NCBI RefSeq assembly: GCF_013283745.1
Contig: NZ_JABSTZ010000003.1
Span: forward strand, 1 to 64,000
Length of the DNA: 64,000 bases
Direction of reading: 5' to 3'
DNA from: Aeromicrobium stalagmiti
Lineage (GTDB): Bacteria > Actinomycetota > Actinomycetes > Propionibacteriales > Nocardioidaceae
Positions 1 through 10,323 of the stretch are shown here, in pieces. The notes below the pieces were generated by a model. The model saw only the letters and a list, made by a program, of their open reading frames with translations. It had not been told where the DNA came from and ran no database searches. The position numbers were made by a program, and so were the translations under genes. The first letter of the stretch is position 1. The number at the start of each line of letters is the position of its first letter.

Positions 1-10
1 CGTGGGACAT
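1..10 (-). CDS. IS481-like transposase, N-terminal three codons (partial)
   Basis: The complement of the first ten bases gives ATG TCC CAC G, preceded at 5 nt by AGGAGG. The gene runs off the left edge. IS481-type transposases are DDE enzymes that commonly begin MSHAN. Nothing more can be checked here. Confidence 0.55.
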
Positions 11-123
11 GAAGGCCTCCTGGTCGTGAAGCGGTTCCTAGATAGCTCCACTCCACAACAGGAGGCCTTCACCCGTCAGATCGACTCGCCCCGCAAAACG
101 GGACAACCTCCCTGGACATCACA
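1..123 (-). mobile_element. IS481-family insertion sequence, transposase-start end only
   Basis: Only one end of the element is in the window. On the minus strand the terminus reads TGTGATGTCCAGGG from 123 inward. A noncoding leader follows, with a 12-bp inverted repeat (11-22 against 59-70). Then come a ribosome site AGGAGG and an ATG whose first codons read Met-Ser-His, the usual opening of IS481-family transposases. The outer edge abuts CCTAGG, matching the NCTAGN target preference known for IS481. The family call rests on the start codons, the terminus and the target, because the transposase body is off the edge. Confidence 0.7.
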
Positions 124-129
124 CCTAGG
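124..129. repeat. Probable IS target site copy (CCTAGG)
   Basis: A palindromic hexamer sits directly outside the inferred IS end and matches the NCTAGN sites that IS481 elements duplicate on insertion. The partner copy would lie outside the window. Confidence 0.5.
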
Positions 130-136
130 AACGACG

Positions 137-166
137 AACGGCGGGCCCCCGAGGGGACCCGCCGTT
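137..166 (-). terminator. Hairpin terminator after sodA
   Basis: A 14-bp stem (137-150 with 153-166, one G-U type pair, 2-nt gap) lies 14 bases after the sodA stop codon. It lacks a clear T run, as is common in high-GC actinobacteria. Confidence 0.7.
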
Positions 167-180
167 CGATGGTGACCTGA

Positions 181-798
181 TCAGAAGATGATCTGGCCGC
201 CGGAGGTTGCTGCGGTGAAGCGCTCCTGGGCGTCGGCCCAGTTGGCGATGTTCCACCACGCCTTGACGTAGTCGCCCTTGACGTTGAGGTAGTCGAGGTA
301 GAACGCGTGCTCCCACATGTCGAGCTGCGTGATCGGGATCAGCGTCGCCGGGATGTTGTTCTGCTGGTCGAACAGCTGCACGATGACGAGCTTCTTGCCC
401 AGGGAGTCCCAGGCGAGGATCGCCCAGCCGGAGCCCTGCAGACCGAGCGCCGTGGCCTCGAACTGGGCCCGGAAGCCGTCGAACGAGCCGAAGTCCTGGT
501 CGATCGCCGCGGCGAGCTCACCGGTCGGCTTGTCGCCACCCTCCGGCGAGAGGTTCTTCCAGAAGATCGAGTGGTTGATGTGACCACCGAGGTGGAAGGC
601 GAGGTTCTTCTCCAGCAGGTTGATGTTGCCGAAGGCCTCCTTCTCGCGCGCCTCCTCGAGCTGCTCGAGGGCCTGGTTGATGCCGGCGACGTAGGCAGCG
701 TGGTGCTTCGAGTGGTGAAGCTCCATGATCTTGCCCGAAATGTGCGGATCCAGAGCGCCGTAGTCGTACGGCAGGTCCGGAAGTGTGTAGACAGCCAC
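181..798 (-). CDS. sodA: Superoxide dismutase (Fe/Mn type)
   Basis: Converts superoxide to hydrogen peroxide and oxygen using Fe or Mn; probably cytoplasmic, though actinobacterial homologues can be exported without a signal peptide. The 205-residue protein begins with the family N-terminus ([18 protein letters not shown]). Metal ligands are visible as the His in the [10 protein letters not shown] stretch, the His in [11 protein letters not shown], and the Asp and His in [16 protein letters not shown] context (here [12 protein letters not shown]). The GTG start at 798 was chosen because AGGAGG lies 4 nt upstream; an open frame continues upstream but the family starts here. The gene stands alone, with a hairpin terminator behind it. 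Confidence 0.97.
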   Translation of the reverse strand: MAVYTLPDLPYDYGALDPHISGKIMELHHSKHHAAYVAGINQALEQLEEAREKEAFGNINLLEKNLAFHLGGHINHSIFWKNLSPEGGDKPTGELAAAIDQDFGSFDGFRAQFEATALGLQGSGWAILAWDSLGKKLVIVQLFDQQNNIPATLIPITQLDMWEHAFYLDYLNVKGDYVKAWWNIANWADAQERFTAATSGGQIIF

Positions 799-1003
799 GT
801 TCCTCCTCGGGACGAGGGCACCTCGTGCCCTGTAGTTGAGTCGTATGGGTTCAACGCCCAGTCTGTCAGCACTGTTCCCGTGCGCAACGGCGGTGCCCAA
901 CCCGTGGTCACCGGACCCGTGTCCGGGACGTGCGGTCCGGGACCCATGTCCTAGTCTGTCTGTGGACATTCCGGACCTGGGACGACGTGAGGAGGCGGTC
1001 ACC

Positions 1004-1579
1004 GTGAACGACCGCATCCTCACCATCCCCAACCTGCTGAGCTTCGTGCGCCTGCTGCTGGTGCCGGTGTTCCTGTGGCTCGTGCTGGGGCCCGAGCGCG
1101 ACGGCCTGGCCCTGCTGGTGCTGATGATCTCCGGCATCACCGACTATCTCGACGGCAAGCTCGCGCGCAAGTTCAACCAGGCGTCCAAGATCGGTGCGAT
1201 CCTCGACCCCGTCGCCGACCGGTTCTACATCCTCGCGGTCGTGATCGGGCTCAGCTTCCGCGACATCATCCCGTGGTGGCTGGCCGTGATCCTGCCGCTG
1301 CGCGACGTCTTCCTGTTCAGCCTGGTGCCGTTCCTGCGCACCCGGGGCTACAGCTCGTTGCCCGTCCACTTCCTCGGCAAGGCCGCCACGGCCAGCCTGC
1401 TCTACGCCTTCCCGCTGCTCCTGCTCGGCGACTCGACCGGCACGGTGGCCGACCTCGCCAACGTGTTCGGCTGGGCCTTCACGGTGTGGGGCGTGGCGCT
1501 CTACTGGTGGGGCGGCATCCTCTACGCGTTCCAGGTCAGGCGGCTGCTGACCACCACCGAGCGCGTCGTCCGGAGCTGA
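1004..1579 (+). CDS. CDP-alcohol phosphatidyltransferase family protein
   Basis: An integral membrane enzyme of 191 residues that moves a phosphatidyl group from CDP-diacylglycerol to an alcohol; phosphatidylglycerophosphate or cardiolipin synthesis is the likely role. The diagnostic motif D-x2-DG-x2-AR-x8-G-x3-D-x3-D is complete in [11 protein letters not shown] followed by [10 protein letters not shown]. About five hydrophobic segments are visible. GTG at 1004 has GGAGG 8 nt upstream; the open frame further upstream does not look like protein. It heads a tight set with DUF881, the small basic protein and a second DUF881, an arrangement common in actinobacteria. The alcohol substrate cannot be told from sequence. 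Confidence 0.9.
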   Translation: MNDRILTIPNLLSFVRLLLVPVFLWLVLGPERDGLALLVLMISGITDYLDGKLARKFNQASKIGAILDPVADRFYILAVVIGLSFRDIIPWWLAVILPLRDVFLFSLVPFLRTRGYSSLPVHFLGKAATASLLYAFPLLLLGDSTGTVADLANVFGWAFTVWGVALYWWGGILYAFQVRRLLTTTERVVRS

Positions 1580-1581
1580 CG

Positions 1582-2379
1582 ATGGCCGAGTCGGACACCG
1601 CGAGCCAGGCCGAGGGCCTGCTCGAGCAGATCGCCGACACCGCGCTCGACGACGACTACTACGTCGTCCGCAGCGGGCCCGGCGACCAGCGTCGCGAGTT
1701 CAACACGGTGCTGACAGGTCTGGTCCTCGGGGTATTCGCCCTGCTGGTCGCGGTCGCCGCGATCCAGACCCGGTCCGACCGGCCGGCGACCGAGCGCGAG
1801 CGCGAGACGCTCATCAACGACGTCGACTCCCGCAAGTCCCTCCTGGCCAGCCGTGAGGCCTCGGCGGCCCAGCTGCGCACCCAGGTGCAGGACCTGCAGA
1901 GCCAGGTCGACAGCTTCGACCCCGCCTTCCAGGAGCTTCGGCTGCTCAGCTCCGACGTCGGTGCCGCCGGACCCGGCGTCACCGTCCGGGTGAGCCCGAG
2001 CGCGTCGGGCGACGTCCTGGGCCAGATCCGCGACCGCGACCTGCGGATCCTGGTCAACGGGCTCTGGTACGCCGGGGCCGAGGCCGTGTCGGTCAACGGC
2101 AACCGGGTCGGGTCGCTGTCGGCGATCCGGTTCGCGGAGGGTGTCATCAAGGTCAACTACCGGGGCGTCGCGCCGCCCTACGTCGTCGAGGCGATCGGCG
2201 ACCAGGACACGTTGGCCGATCGGTTCGAGGAGAACCCCGCCGGCCTCTACTGGGCTGCGAGGCAGCAGGATGCGGGAGTGGCGTTCACCGTGGCAGGATC
2301 ATCCGACCTGACGCTGGGTGCCGTGCCGGACGCGCGGCTCACGATCCGACACGCGACAGCCATCAAGGGGGAAGAATGA
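1582..2379 (+). CDS. DUF881 family membrane-anchored protein (first copy)
   Basis: A 265-residue protein with an N-terminal cytoplasmic stretch, one membrane helix (around residues 45-65), a coiled-coil-like segment (ESLINDVDSRKSLLASRE region) and a C-terminal DUF881 domain with the motif GPGVTVRV and ILVNGLWYAGAEAVSVNG. DUF881 proteins are conserved in Gram-positive bacteria and often lie near division genes, but their function is not established. It starts 2 bases after the previous stop and overlaps the next gene by 4 (ATGA). A paralogue lies at 2701-3420 on the other side of the small basic protein, so the trio may form a membrane complex (inference). Confidence 0.9.
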   Translation: MAESDTASQAEGLLEQIADTALDDDYYVVRSGPGDQRREFNTVLTGLVLGVFALLVAVAAIQTRSDRPATERERETLINDVDSRKSLLASREASAAQLRTQVQDLQSQVDSFDPAFQELRLLSSDVGAAGPGVTVRVSPSASGDVLGQIRDRDLRILVNGLWYAGAEAVSVNGNRVGSLSAIRFAEGVIKVNYRGVAPPYVVEAIGDQDTLADRFEENPAGLYWAARQQDAGVAFTVAGSSDLTLGAVPDARLTIRHATAIKGEE

Positions 2380-2708
2380 TCCCGGTCATCGGGCTCGCGA
2401 TCGGTGTCATCGCCGGACTGGTGTTCCAGCCGACCGTTCCCACCGACCTGCAGCCATACCTCCCGATCGCGATCGTGGCTGCGCTCGACGCGGTCGTGGG
2501 AGCATTGCGCGCCCTGGGGGAGCGGCGGTTCGACGACCGCGTCTTCGTGGTGTCGTTCATCTCCAACGTCGTGATCGCCGCCTTCATGGTCTATCTCGGC
2601 GACCAGCTCGGCGTCGGGTCGCAGCTCTCCACCGGCGTCGTCGTGGTCCTGGGCATCCGCATCTTCGCCAACGCCGCCGCCATCCGTCGCCGGATCTTCC
2701 ATGCCTGA
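2376..2708 (+). CDS. Small basic protein (Sbp, DUF1290 family)
   Basis: A 110-residue integral membrane protein with three or four hydrophobic segments and a basic C-terminus (IRRRIFHA). DUF1290 proteins are called small basic protein in Bacillus, where sbp precedes ftsA-ftsZ; the molecular role is unknown. ATG at 2376 overlaps the previous stop and is preceded by AAGGGGGAAG. The DUF881 genes on both sides overlap it, which implies translational coupling. Confidence 0.9.
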   Translation: MIPVIGLAIGVIAGLVFQPTVPTDLQPYLPIAIVAALDAVVGALRALGERRFDDRVFVVSFISNVVIAAFMVYLGDQLGVGSQLSTGVVVVLGIRIFANAAAIRRRIFHA

Positions 2709-3420
2709 GCCCCGGACCGACGACCGTCCGAAGCGGTCACCGTTCAAGGTCAGCGTCTCCCAGCTGGTGGTGGCGGCCCTCATCGGCGGGCTGGCCTTCG
2801 CCATCACGGTGCAGGTCCGCGACGACGACACCGACGACTACTCCGGCGTCCGTGGCGACGACCTCGTCGAGCTGCTGAAGTCGCTCGACTCGGCCAACGA
2901 GCGGCTCAACGGACAGATCGACGACCTCACCGACACCCGCAACGGGCTGCTGAGCAGCACCCAACGCAGCCAGAAGGCCCAGAAGCAGGCCAAGCAGCGC
3001 GCCGAGCAGCTCGCGATCCTCGCCGGCAGCGTCGGCGCCTCCGGCCCCGGGATCGAGGTCGTCGTCCAGGACCCCAACCAGCAGATCGACGCCGCCGCGA
3101 TCCTCGACGCCGTGGAGGAGCTGCGCGACGCAGGTGCCGAGGTGATCGCTATCAACGGCGTCGCGCGCGTCGTCGCGCAGACCTACTTCCTCGACGACGC
3201 CGACCAGATCCGGGTCGGTGGCCGGGAGATCAAGAGGCCGTACCGGATCGAGGTGATCGGCGACGCGTCCGGCCTGGCGGAGGCGGTACGCTTCCCCGGC
3301 GGACTCGTCGACAGCCTCGAGAATCGCGGCGCATCCGTCATCGTGACAAAGAAGGACAAGATCACGATCACCGCGTTGGCCGACGTCAAGAGCCCAGAGT
3401 ACGCTCGACCCACATCCTGA
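2701..3420 (+). CDS. DUF881 family membrane-anchored protein (second copy)
   Basis: A 239-residue paralogue of the protein at 1582-2379. It has a short charged N-terminus, one membrane helix (about residues 18-38), a Lys/Gln-rich coiled-coil segment and a DUF881 domain with GPGIEVVV and AILDAVEELRDAGAEVIAING. The start overlaps the small basic protein by 8 bases. gcvH follows after only 19 bases and may be co-transcribed. Confidence 0.9.
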   Translation: MPEPRTDDRPKRSPFKVSVSQLVVAALIGGLAFAITVQVRDDDTDDYSGVRGDDLVELLKSLDSANERLNGQIDDLTDTRNGLLSSTQRSQKAQKQAKQRAEQLAILAGSVGASGPGIEVVVQDPNQQIDAAAILDAVEELRDAGAEVIAINGVARVVAQTYFLDDADQIRVGGREIKRPYRIEVIGDASGLAEAVRFPGGLVDSLENRGASVIVTKKDKITITALADVKSPEYARPTS

Positions 3421-3439
3421 CCCGGCAAGGAGCTACACG

Positions 3440-3817
3440 GTGATTCCTGAGGACCTCTTTTACAGCGAAGAGCACGAGTGGGTGCGACTGGACGAGGACA
3501 TCGCGACGATCGGCATCACCGACTTCGCTCAGGACCAGCTCGGAGACATCGTCTATGTCGAGCTGCCGGCGGTCGGCGACCGCGTCGAGTCGGGCTCGGT
3601 CATCGGTGAGCTCGAGTCGACCAAGTCCGTCAGCGAGATCTACTCGCCCCTGACCGGCGAGGTCGTGGCCCGCAACGACGCCCTCGACGGCGGAGCCGAG
3701 GTCATCAACTCCGATCCGTACGGCGAGGGGTGGCTCATCAAGGTCCGCTCGGCCGAGGACGACCCCACAGCAGCGCTGCTCGAGGCCGAGGCCTACGCGG
3801 CTCTCACGACCGACTGA
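3440..3817 (+). CDS. gcvH: Glycine cleavage system H protein
   Basis: A lipoyl carrier of 125 residues that shuttles the aminomethyl group between the P, T and L proteins of glycine cleavage. The lipoylation site is Lys62 in GELESTKSVSEIYSP, and the conserved EHEWV lies near the N-terminus. GTG at 3440 follows AAGGAG at 8 nt. gcvP lies 2.8 kb downstream behind its own glycine riboswitch, so only gcvP is directly glycine-sensed in this window; no riboswitch is seen before gcvH. Confidence 0.97.
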   Translation: MIPEDLFYSEEHEWVRLDEDIATIGITDFAQDQLGDIVYVELPAVGDRVESGSVIGELESTKSVSEIYSPLTGEVVARNDALDGGAEVINSDPYGEGWLIKVRSAEDDPTAALLEAEAYAALTTD

Positions 3818-3918
3818 TCCACCCGCGTGAAGTCCCGCGTGGCGCCACGCGCCGGGTGCTACGTTGGACTCGGAAGTCTCCACCCGCACTCTAGGTCGAA
3901 CCCACAGGAGAGATGACG

Positions 3919-4380
3919 ATGTCAACGCCGGACCACGAGCCCGACGACACCGCCGTTGCGCCCGCGCCGGAGCCCGTCAGCGATCACACGACGCACATCC
4001 CGATCCTCGATGCCGACACCGAGGAGATGTCCGCGTCCGACGTGTCGGCCGTCGAGAACCTCCCGGCCGGCAGCGCGATGCTCCTGGTGCAGCGCGGACC
4101 TGACTCGGGCGCCCGCTTCCTGCTCGACAGCGACGTCGTCACGGTGGGGCGTCATCCCGACAGCGACATCTTCCTCGACGACATCAGCGTCTCGAGGCGG
4201 CACGCGACCTTCACGCGCAGCGCCGGTGGCTATGCGATCGCCGACCTCGGCAGCCTCAACGGCAGCTACGTCAACCGCGACCGCATCGACAGCGAGATCT
4301 CGCTCTCTGGCGGCGACGAGGTCCAGATCGGCAAGTACCGGCTGATCTACTTCTCCGGCGCGCCGAAGGGCCTGGCGTGA
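3919..4380 (+). CDS. garA: FHA-domain protein of the GarA/OdhI family
   Basis: In mycobacteria and corynebacteria GarA/OdhI binds and inhibits 2-oxoglutarate dehydrogenase and regulates glutamate metabolism, and is switched off by PknB/PknG phosphorylation. This 153-residue protein has the FHA core GRHPDSDIFLDD, SRRHA and GSLNGSYVNRDRID. GarA's N-terminal ETTS motif is replaced by twin threonines, Thr24-Thr25, in DHTTHIPI; these are candidate phosphosites by position. ATG 3919 is preferred over ATG 3913 because AGGAG ends 8 nt before it. Its last 4 bases overlap ftsR. Confidence 0.88.
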   Translation: MSTPDHEPDDTAVAPAPEPVSDHTTHIPILDADTEEMSASDVSAVENLPAGSAMLLVQRGPDSGARFLLDSDVVTVGRHPDSDIFLDDISVSRRHATFTRSAGGYAIADLGSLNGSYVNRDRIDSEISLSGGDEVQIGKYRLIYFSGAPKGLA

Positions 4381-5096
4381 CCGAGCCCCTTCCGGAGCTG
4401 TCGCGGCTCGGGATCGGCAAGGTGCTCGACGAGCTGCTGCCGGAGTTCCCGGACCTGACGATCACCAAGATCCGCTACCTGGAGTCCGAGGGGTTGCTCG
4501 AGCCCGAGCGCACGCCGTCGGGCTACCGCAAGTTCTCGTTCCACGACGTCGAGCGACTGCGCTTCATCCTGCGTCAGCAGCGCGACAAGTTCTGGCCGCT
4601 CGGTCACATCCGCCAGGTCCTCGACGAGATGGACCGTGGTGTCGTGCCCGACACCGAGCAGGGGGCGACGGCGCGGGTGCCGCACCTGAGCCTGGCCGAG
4701 GACGGACTTCCTGACGAGCAGTCGTTCCTCGACGGTTCCAGCACGGTCCGCTTCTCGCGGGCCGAGCTGCTCGAGTCGGCCGGCATCGACGACGCGACGC
4801 TCGACGCGATCGAGGAGTTCGGGCTGATCTCGCGTCGTCCCTCCCAGACCTACTACGACGGCGCCGCCCTGCAGGTCGCCGCGCTCGCCGGGGAGTTCGC
4901 CGAGCTCGGGCTCGAGCCTCGCCACCTGAGGATGTTCAGCGCCGCCGCCGACCGCGAGGTCGCCCTGTTCGACCAGGTCGTGTCGCCGAGGTCGCGCCAG
5001 CTCGACAAGGAGGCAGCCGAGCGGACGATCGCCGCACTCGCTGCGCTCTCCATCCGCCTGCAGACCGTGCTCGTCAGAAGCAGACTGCGCGGCTGA
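4377..5096 (+). CDS. ftsR: MerR-family regulator, FtsR type
   Basis: A 239-residue protein with an N-terminal MerR helix-turn-helix, seen as TITKIRYLESEGLLEPERTP followed by GYRKFSFHDVERLRFILR. FtsR activates ftsZ in Corynebacterium and sits next to the GarA/OdhI gene there, as here. The C-terminal half has no recognised effector domain. GTG start at 4377 overlaps the garA stop (GTGA), so translation is probably coupled. The assignment rests on synteny and family; ftsZ is not in the window. Confidence 0.85.
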   Translation: MTEPLPELSRLGIGKVLDELLPEFPDLTITKIRYLESEGLLEPERTPSGYRKFSFHDVERLRFILRQQRDKFWPLGHIRQVLDEMDRGVVPDTEQGATARVPHLSLAEDGLPDEQSFLDGSSTVRFSRAELLESAGIDDATLDAIEEFGLISRRPSQTYYDGAALQVAALAGEFAELGLEPRHLRMFSAAADREVALFDQVVSPRSRQLDKEAAERTIAALAALSIRLQTVLVRSRLRG

Positions 5097-5100
5097 CCTG

Positions 5101-5565
5101 ATGCGCGAGGTCGAGGTCGTGGGCGTCCGCGTCGAGATGCCGACCAACCAGCCGCTGGTGCTCCTGCGCGAGACCGAGGGCAGCCGCTACCTGCCGATCT
5201 GGATCGGTGCGGTCGAGGCGTCCGCCATCGCCTATGCGCAGCAGGGCACCGAGACGGCGCGACCCCTGACCCACGAGCTCATGCAGCACATGGTCGAGGC
5301 GCTCGGCGACGAGCTCGACGAGGTGCGCATCCTCGACGTCCACGACGGTGTCTTCTTCGCGCGGCTGGTGTTCGTGTCAGGGGCCGAGGTCGAGGCGCGT
5401 CCGTCCGACTCGATCGCGCTGGCCCTGCGGGCCGGGGCACGGATCGTGTGCACCGAGGACGTTCTCGACGAGGCCGGCATCGCGTCCACGACCGACGAGG
5501 ACGCCGAGGTCGAGAAGTTCCGTGAGTTCCTCGACGACGTCGCCCCCGAGGATTTCGAGGCGTAG
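5101..5565 (+). CDS. DUF151 (bifunctional nuclease) family protein
   Basis: A 154-residue protein with the DUF151 core RYLPIWIGAVEASAIAYA, LTHELM and SDSIALALRAGARI. A few plant and archaeal members have been described as RNase/DNase, but the bacterial role is unknown. It lies 4 bases after ftsR and ahead of the second MerR gene, an order conserved in many actinobacteria. An acidic tail (DDVAPEDFEA) closes the protein. Confidence 0.85.
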   Translation: MREVEVVGVRVEMPTNQPLVLLRETEGSRYLPIWIGAVEASAIAYAQQGTETARPLTHELMQHMVEALGDELDEVRILDVHDGVFFARLVFVSGAEVEARPSDSIALALRAGARIVCTEDVLDEAGIASTTDEDAEVEKFREFLDDVAPEDFEA

Positions 5566-5576
5566 GAGCGCTCAAC

Positions 5577-5667
5577 TCTCAACCTTCGAGTGAGGGTTGA
5601 GAAAACGACACGCCGACTCGCACGCTCGGTCGTTGACCGGACAAACTCTCACCCCTACCTTGAGAGT
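5577..5667 (+). promoter_or_regulatory. Two inverted repeats upstream of a MerR gene, candidate operators
   Basis: Site 1 is a perfect 8-bp repeat, TCTCAACC at 5577-5584 and GGTTGAGA at 5595-5602. Site 2 is a perfect 7-bp repeat, ACTCTCA at 5645-5651 and TGAGAGT at 5661-5667. Both share a CTCA/TGAG core about 65 bases apart and lie in the 173-base gap before the MerR gene. TTGAGA at 5660-5665 could also serve as a -35 element. Autoregulation is inferred. Confidence 0.55.
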
Positions 5668-5738
5668 GCTGCCGAAGGTACACGGATGTAGTTCCGTGGC
5701 GGTAGTCTTCCCCCATACCAGCTTTGGAAGGCCCCCGG

Positions 5739-6323
5739 ATGATCGAGTCACAGGACAACGACGCCACCGCCACGACTGATGCCGCAGCCGAGGCCAGCGA
5801 CCAGGGTCTGTTGTTCAACGACGACGTCTCCCCGCTGCCGCAGGACGCGGGCTTTCGCGGCCCCACCGCGTGCAACGCGGCCGGCATCACCTATCGCCAG
5901 CTCGACTACTGGGCCCGCACCGGGCTGGTCGAGCCGACGGTCCGCTCCGCGACCGGCTCGGGCACGCAGCGCCTCTACTCGTTCAAGGACATCCTGCTCC
6001 TCAAGATCATCAAGCGACTGCTCGACGCCGGCGTCTCGCTGCAGCAGATCCGCATCGCGATCGACCACCTGCGCGTGCGCGGCACCGACGACCTGACCCA
6101 GGTGACCCTGATGAGCGACGGCGCCAGCGTCTACGAGTGCCGCTCCGCCGACGAGGTCATCGACCTCCTGCAGGGCGGCCAGGGCGTCTTCGGCATCGCC
6201 ATCGGCGGTGTCTGGAAGGAGATCGAGGGCTCGCTCCACACGCTGCCCAGCGAGCGTGCGATCGAGGAGCCCGTCGCCGACGACGAGCTCGCGGCCCGCC
6301 GCCGCGCCCGCCTCTCCAGCTAG
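5739..6323 (+). CDS. MerR-family transcriptional regulator, Rv1828-like
   Basis: A 194-residue regulator. After a 45-residue acidic N-terminus comes the HTH with ACNAAGITYRQLDYWARTGLVEP (split here by conserved YRQLDYW) and RLYSFKDILLLKIIKRLLDAG. The C-terminal part, with VYECRSADEVIDLLQGGQGVFGIAIGG, is typical of the Rv1828 group. ATG 5739 is preferred over an in-frame TTG at 5724 because GGAAGG lies 7 nt upstream. Inverted repeats in the gap before it are likely its operators. The regulated genes are unknown. Confidence 0.87.
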   Translation: MIESQDNDATATTDAAAEASDQGLLFNDDVSPLPQDAGFRGPTACNAAGITYRQLDYWARTGLVEPTVRSATGSGTQRLYSFKDILLLKIIKRLLDAGVSLQQIRIAIDHLRVRGTDDLTQVTLMSDGASVYECRSADEVIDLLQGGQGVFGIAIGGVWKEIEGSLHTLPSERAIEEPVADDELAARRRARLSS

Positions 6324-6410
6324 TCGAGGCACCGCGCAGCACCTCAGTGCGCGACATCACCTGATCGAGGCGCCCATCACGGGCAGGCCTTGGTAGGCTG
6401 GCCACGCTGT

Positions 6411-6587
6411 CGATCGCGCGTGGGAGAGTTCGCCCAGGCGACGCCGAAGGGGCAATTCCTCCCCGGAACCTCTCAGGCACCAAGGACCACGCGACCGAGG
6501 CAATTCTGAAGCAGTCCGCCGTCGACCGGTGGGGGTGACAGAAGGGGAGGCGTCGTTCGACCACGCCTCTACCCTCGGAGCTCCCCA
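6411..6587 (+). promoter_or_regulatory. Glycine riboswitch (gcvT motif)
   Basis: The gap before gcvP carries the conserved aptamer blocks GTGGGAGAG, CGCCGAAGGGGCAA, CCCGGAACCTCTCAGGCACC and AAGGACCACGC (6419-6491). A shorter second-aptamer-like remnant follows (GGCAATTCTGAAGCAGT, then GGGGTGACAGAAGGGG). Glycine binding normally turns glycine cleavage genes on. A hairpin (6547-6552 with 6564-6569) ends shortly before the ribosome site. GGGGAG at 6544-6549 is complementary to CTCCCC at 6581-6586, next to the start codon, which suggests control of translation initiation (inference). Confidence 0.93.
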
Positions 6588-9419
<2,832 letters not shown>

Positions 9420-9425
<6 letters not shown>

Positions 9426-9537
9426 CGAGAGCGTTCCCGCCCCTCGAGGAGAGGGTTTCCGCCCCTAAGAGGGCGGCAACCCTCTCGCGAAGGGACCGCA
9501 GAGGTCTCGCGAAGGGGCGGGAAGGGTCTCGTCAGCG
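9420..9537. terminator. Long nested fold-back between convergent genes
   Basis: Three nested arm pairs are perfect: 9420-9430 with 9527-9537, 9434-9444 with 9513-9523, and 9449-9457 with 9478-9486; a further CCGCCC/GGGCGG pair (9459-9464, 9471-9476) lies inside. The outer arms include the stop codons of both flanking genes. A 12-base direct repeat (9483-9494, 9505-9516) lies in the right half. It probably terminates transcription from both sides. Confidence 0.75.
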
Positions 9538-10281
9538 GGGGAGGGTGGACCACCAGTCGACGATGCGGTCGACGACGGGGTCCGGCGTCCGCGCCCAGTG
9601 GACGTGGTCGGTCGTGCCGCCCTCGGGCACCGCGTCCTTGGTGTAGACCCACCGGGTCGTCACCGTCTGGTCGAGCAGCTGGTCGGCAAACGCCTTGTTG
9701 GCCTTGGAGACGGCCAGCGCGTCGCCCTGCAGCTGCACGACCAGCGACGGCGTGCCGATCGTGCCCTCGGCCCGGAACGGGGGACGTCCGGTGCGCAGGA
9801 AGCCCGCCCACTCGCGCATCAGCGTGCGGGCGCCCGGAGCACCGAAGAAGGGCTTGGGCAGGTAGCCCCGCACCCGGGTCACGACGGGGATCATGACGCT
9901 GATCGCCAGCAGCGGCGCTCCGCCGTAGGGATAGTTGCGGAAGTGGGGGATGCCGGCGCCGACCGTGACGAACCCGTCACTCGGCGGGTGGTTGAGCTCG
10001 TGGCCTGCACCGAGCTGGGCACCGAGGCTGTGCCCGAGGACGATCACCGGACGCTCCGGACGATCGGCACGCGCCTTCGCCACGGCGTCGGCGATCTGCT
10101 GGATCTCGTCGGCATAGCTCCAGTCGTGCTGCCGGGAGGCGACCGGCTCCCCGCGCTCGAACCCGCGCGTCGGGAGCGCCTGCGCCTCCCAGCCACGGTC
10201 CTCGAACGCCGCGACCAGCGGGCGGTAGAACGCCGACGGCACCGCCATCGCGGCGGAGATCAGGACGAGTGGTGAAGTCAC
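9532..10281 (-). CDS. Alpha/beta hydrolase
   Basis: A 249-residue hydrolase with the nucleophile elbow GHSLG (in VIVLGHSLGAQLG) and a late His in DHVHWAR that fits the catalytic base position. No signal peptide is visible, so it is probably cytoplasmic. Similar proteins are annotated as alpha/beta fold hydrolases without a known substrate. GTG at 10281 is the only start near the conserved N-terminal strand. It ends inside the fold-back shared with gcvP. Confidence 0.8.
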   Translation of the reverse strand: MTSPLVLISAAMAVPSAFYRPLVAAFEDRGWEAQALPTRGFERGEPVASRQHDWSYADEIQQIADAVAKARADRPERPVIVLGHSLGAQLGAGHELNHPPSDGFVTVGAGIPHFRNYPYGGAPLLAISVMIPVVTRVRGYLPKPFFGAPGARTLMREWAGFLRTGRPPFRAEGTIGTPSLVVQLQGDALAVSKANKAFADQLLDQTVTTRWVYTKDAVPEGGTTDHVHWARTPDPVVDRIVDWWSTLPR

Positions 10282-10323
10282 GTCGTCATGATCCCACCGC
10301 GGTGACGGTGCCGTGGTCGCAGG

